DNA from: Atopobiaceae bacterium
GTDB taxonomy: Bacteria > Actinomycetota > Coriobacteriia > Coriobacteriales > Atopobiaceae
Length of the DNA: 35,849 bases
Assembly: GCA_030525685.1 (NCBI GenBank)
Contig: JAUNEG010000022.1
Location: forward strand, 1-35,849
Direction of reading: 5' to 3'
Shown here: positions 34,508 through 35,849 of the stretch, piece after piece
Layout of the letters: each line of letters starts with the position of its first letter
Position numbering within the stretch: position 1 is the first letter of the stretch
Position numbers and translations under genes: made by a program
The notes under the pieces: generated by a model
Databases searched by the model: none
What the model was told of the DNA's origin: nothing
What the model saw: the letters and a program-made list of their open reading frames with translations, nothing else

Positions 34508-34533
34508 GCTCGCCACACCTGTCTCCTGACGCC

Positions 34534-34551
34534 CCGGGCACCACTGCCCGG
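34534..34551 (+). other. Hairpin between tig and clpP
   Basis: A 7-bp stem CCGGGCA/TGCCCGG with loop CCAC, no T-run. It may modulate or process the tig-clpP message and does not look like a full terminator. Confidence 0.5.
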
Positions 34552-34578
34552 AGCGCACGCACAAGAAACGGAGATCAC

Positions 34579-35196
34579 ATGCACCAGCCCACCAACATCC
34601 CCCTCATCCCCTACGTCGTCGAGCAGACGCCGCGCGGCGAGCGCAGCTACGACATCTACTCGCGCCTGCTCAACGACCGCATCGTCTTCCTCGGCGAGGA
34701 GGTGACGCGCGACTCCGCCAACCTCGTGATCGCGCAGCTCCTCCACCTGGAGAGCCAGGACCCCGACAAGGACATCGCCCTCTACATCGACTCGCCGGGC
34801 GGCGACGTCTACGCCGGCCTTGGCATCATCGACACGATGAACTTCATCAAGCCGGACGTCTCCACCATCTGCGTGGGCATGGCCGCCTCCATGGGCGCCG
34901 CCATCCTCGCCTGCGGCGCCAAGGGCAAGCGCCTAGCGCTCCCCAACTCGATGGTCCTCATCCACCAGCCGAGCTCGGGCGTCTCCGGCCAGCAGACCGA
35001 CATCCAGATTGTCGCCGACGAGACCCGCTGGATCCGCCAGCGCCTGAACGAGATCCTCTCCGAGGCGACCGGCCAGCCCATCGAGAAGGTCAACGCGGAC
35101 ACCGAGCGCGACAACTACATGCGCGCCTCCGAGGCCTGCGCGTACGGCCTCGTGGACCGCGTCATCACCTCTCGCACCGAGCAGACCCAGGAGTAG
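34579..35196 (+). CDS. clpP: ATP-dependent Clp protease proteolytic subunit
   Basis: A 205-residue serine protease subunit that forms the 14-mer chamber used by ClpX or ClpC. The nucleophile S104 is in [11 protein letters not shown], the catalytic His is H129 in LIHQPSSG, and the Asp follows in [21 protein letters not shown] is the conserved oxyanion region. The ATG at 34579 follows ACGGAGA. ClpX starts 3 bp after the stop, the classical pairing. Confidence 0.97.
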   Translation: MHQPTNIPLIPYVVEQTPRGERSYDIYSRLLNDRIVFLGEEVTRDSANLVIAQLLHLESQDPDKDIALYIDSPGGDVYAGLGIIDTMNFIKPDVSTICVGMAASMGAAILACGAKGKRLALPNSMVLIHQPSSGVSGQQTDIQIVADETRWIRQRLNEILSEATGQPIEKVNADTERDNYMRASEACAYGLVDRVITSRTEQTQE

Positions 35197-35199
35197 CGA

Positions 35200-35849
35200 A
35201 TGGCCCAGGACATGGACACGCTCGGCGGCGAGGTGCGCTGCTCCTTCTGCGGTAAGACCCGCAGCCAGGTGAGCAAGCTCATCGCCGGACCCGGCGGCGC
35301 CTACATCTGCGACGAGTGCGTGCACGCGTGCTCCGACATGATCGACGAGGTCGACCTCGCCCGCGAGGCCGGCGCGACGGACGCGGCGGACGAGGGCGAG
35401 CCGCCCATCAAGAACCTCCCGACGCCGCACGAGATCTACGACGAGCTCTCGCAGTACGTCATGGGTCAGGAGCAGGCAAAGCGTGCGATGAGCGTGGCCG
35501 TCTACAACCACTACCGTCGCATCCTCTCCGGAAACGATGAGGTCGAGGAGGGCGCCGAGGAGGTCGAGATCGCCAAGAGCAACATCCTGCTGCTGGGCCC
35601 CACCGGCACGGGCAAGACGCTGCTCGCGCAGACGCTCGCGCGCTTCCTCGAGGTACCCTTCGCCATCGCGGACGCCACCACCCTCACCGAGGCCGGATAT
35701 GTCGGCGAGGACGTGGAGAACATCCTGCTCAAGCTCATTACCGCGGCCGACGGCGACGTCGAGCGCGCTCAGGTGGGCATCGTCTACGTGGACGAGATCG
35801 ACAAGATCGCCCGCAAGGCCGAGAACCTCTCCATCACGCGCGACGTCTC
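35200..35849 (+). CDS. clpX: ATP-dependent Clp protease ATP-binding subunit ClpX, 3' end beyond the window
   Basis: The reading frame from ATG 35200 (AGGAG at 35189-35193) is open to the window end, about 216 residues. The N-terminal zinc domain has CSFCGK and ICDECV cysteine pairs. The AAA+ domain follows: the [25 protein letters not shown] region, Walker A GPTGTGKT, the [18 protein letters not shown] segment and Walker [11 protein letters not shown]. ClpX unfolds substrates and feeds ClpP. The remainder, including sensor 2 and the pore loops' C-terminal partner domain, is not in the window. Confidence 0.96.
   Translation, partial: MAQDMDTLGGEVRCSFCGKTRSQVSKLIAGPGGAYICDECVHACSDMIDEVDLAREAGATDAADEGEPPIKNLPTPHEIYDELSQYVMGQEQAKRAMSVAVYNHYRRILSGNDEVEEGAEEVEIAKSNILLLGPTGTGKTLLAQTLARFLEVPFAIADATTLTEAGYVGEDVENILLKLITAADGDVERAQVGIVYVDEIDKIARKAENLSITRDV

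Overview
The window is GC-rich, densely coding bacterial DNA. Gene content (mannose-family PTS systems, PyrR-controlled carAB, tig-clpP-clpX, traces of [FeFe]-hydrogenase maturation genes, an IS1249-type element) fits an anaerobic actinobacterium of the class Coriobacteriia, perhaps near Olsenella/Atopobiaceae. The taxonomic call is an inference from style and content; there is no rRNA here to test it.

Layout. 1-1700: two identical tRNA-Lys(CTT) genes (the first cut by the window edge), a secreted or anchored DNA-entry-type endonuclease, a Nudix ADP-ribose pyrophosphatase and tRNA-Arg(TCT). 1824-4690: a 1-phosphofructokinase-type sugar kinase followed by ptsI (PTS enzyme I). 4690-6019: an IS1249/IS256-type insertion sequence with 24-bp perfect inverted ends and an 8-bp target duplication, inserted in the T-run of the ptsI terminator; its transposase is frameshifted. 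6119-13242: an island of visibly lower GC holding an allulose-6-phosphate 3-epimerase-like gene, a small membrane protein, a GntR/UTRA regulator, a complete mannose-family PTS (IIA, IIB, IIC, IID), a triosephosphate-isomerase paralogue, a YjbQ-family protein and a class II aldolase. Together these look like a self-contained uptake and cleavage route for an unidentified ketose or similar sugar. 13392-16110: tRNA-Pro, tRNA-Gly, a YegS-like lipid kinase and NADP-type glutamate dehydrogenase.

16111-22374: an intergenic repeat cluster, a TM1266-family regulator, and a gene that joins the front of HydE to the cluster-binding tail of HydF. Next is a GntR/UTRA regulator convergent with an operon of PTS IIC, PTS IID and a sulfatase; this sulfated-sugar module is bracketed by two near-identical 92-bp inverted-repeat elements. 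22217-26922: carAB behind a PyrR-type attenuator. 27103-32914: a PHP phosphoesterase, an OmpR response regulator, a symmetric array of four 23-bp repeats, a LanFEG/Bcr-like ABC exporter (one ATPase, two permeases), a histidine kinase and a YbjQ protein. 33026-35849: tRNA-Leu(TAG), trigger factor, clpP and the start of clpX, which runs off the window.

The items most worth a second look are the HydE-HydF chimera, the 40-bp-phased palindromic repeat array next to the two-component/ABC locus, the low-GC sugar island with a TIM paralogue and YjbQ protein, and the repeat-bracketed sulfatase/PTS module that lacks its own IIA and IIB.
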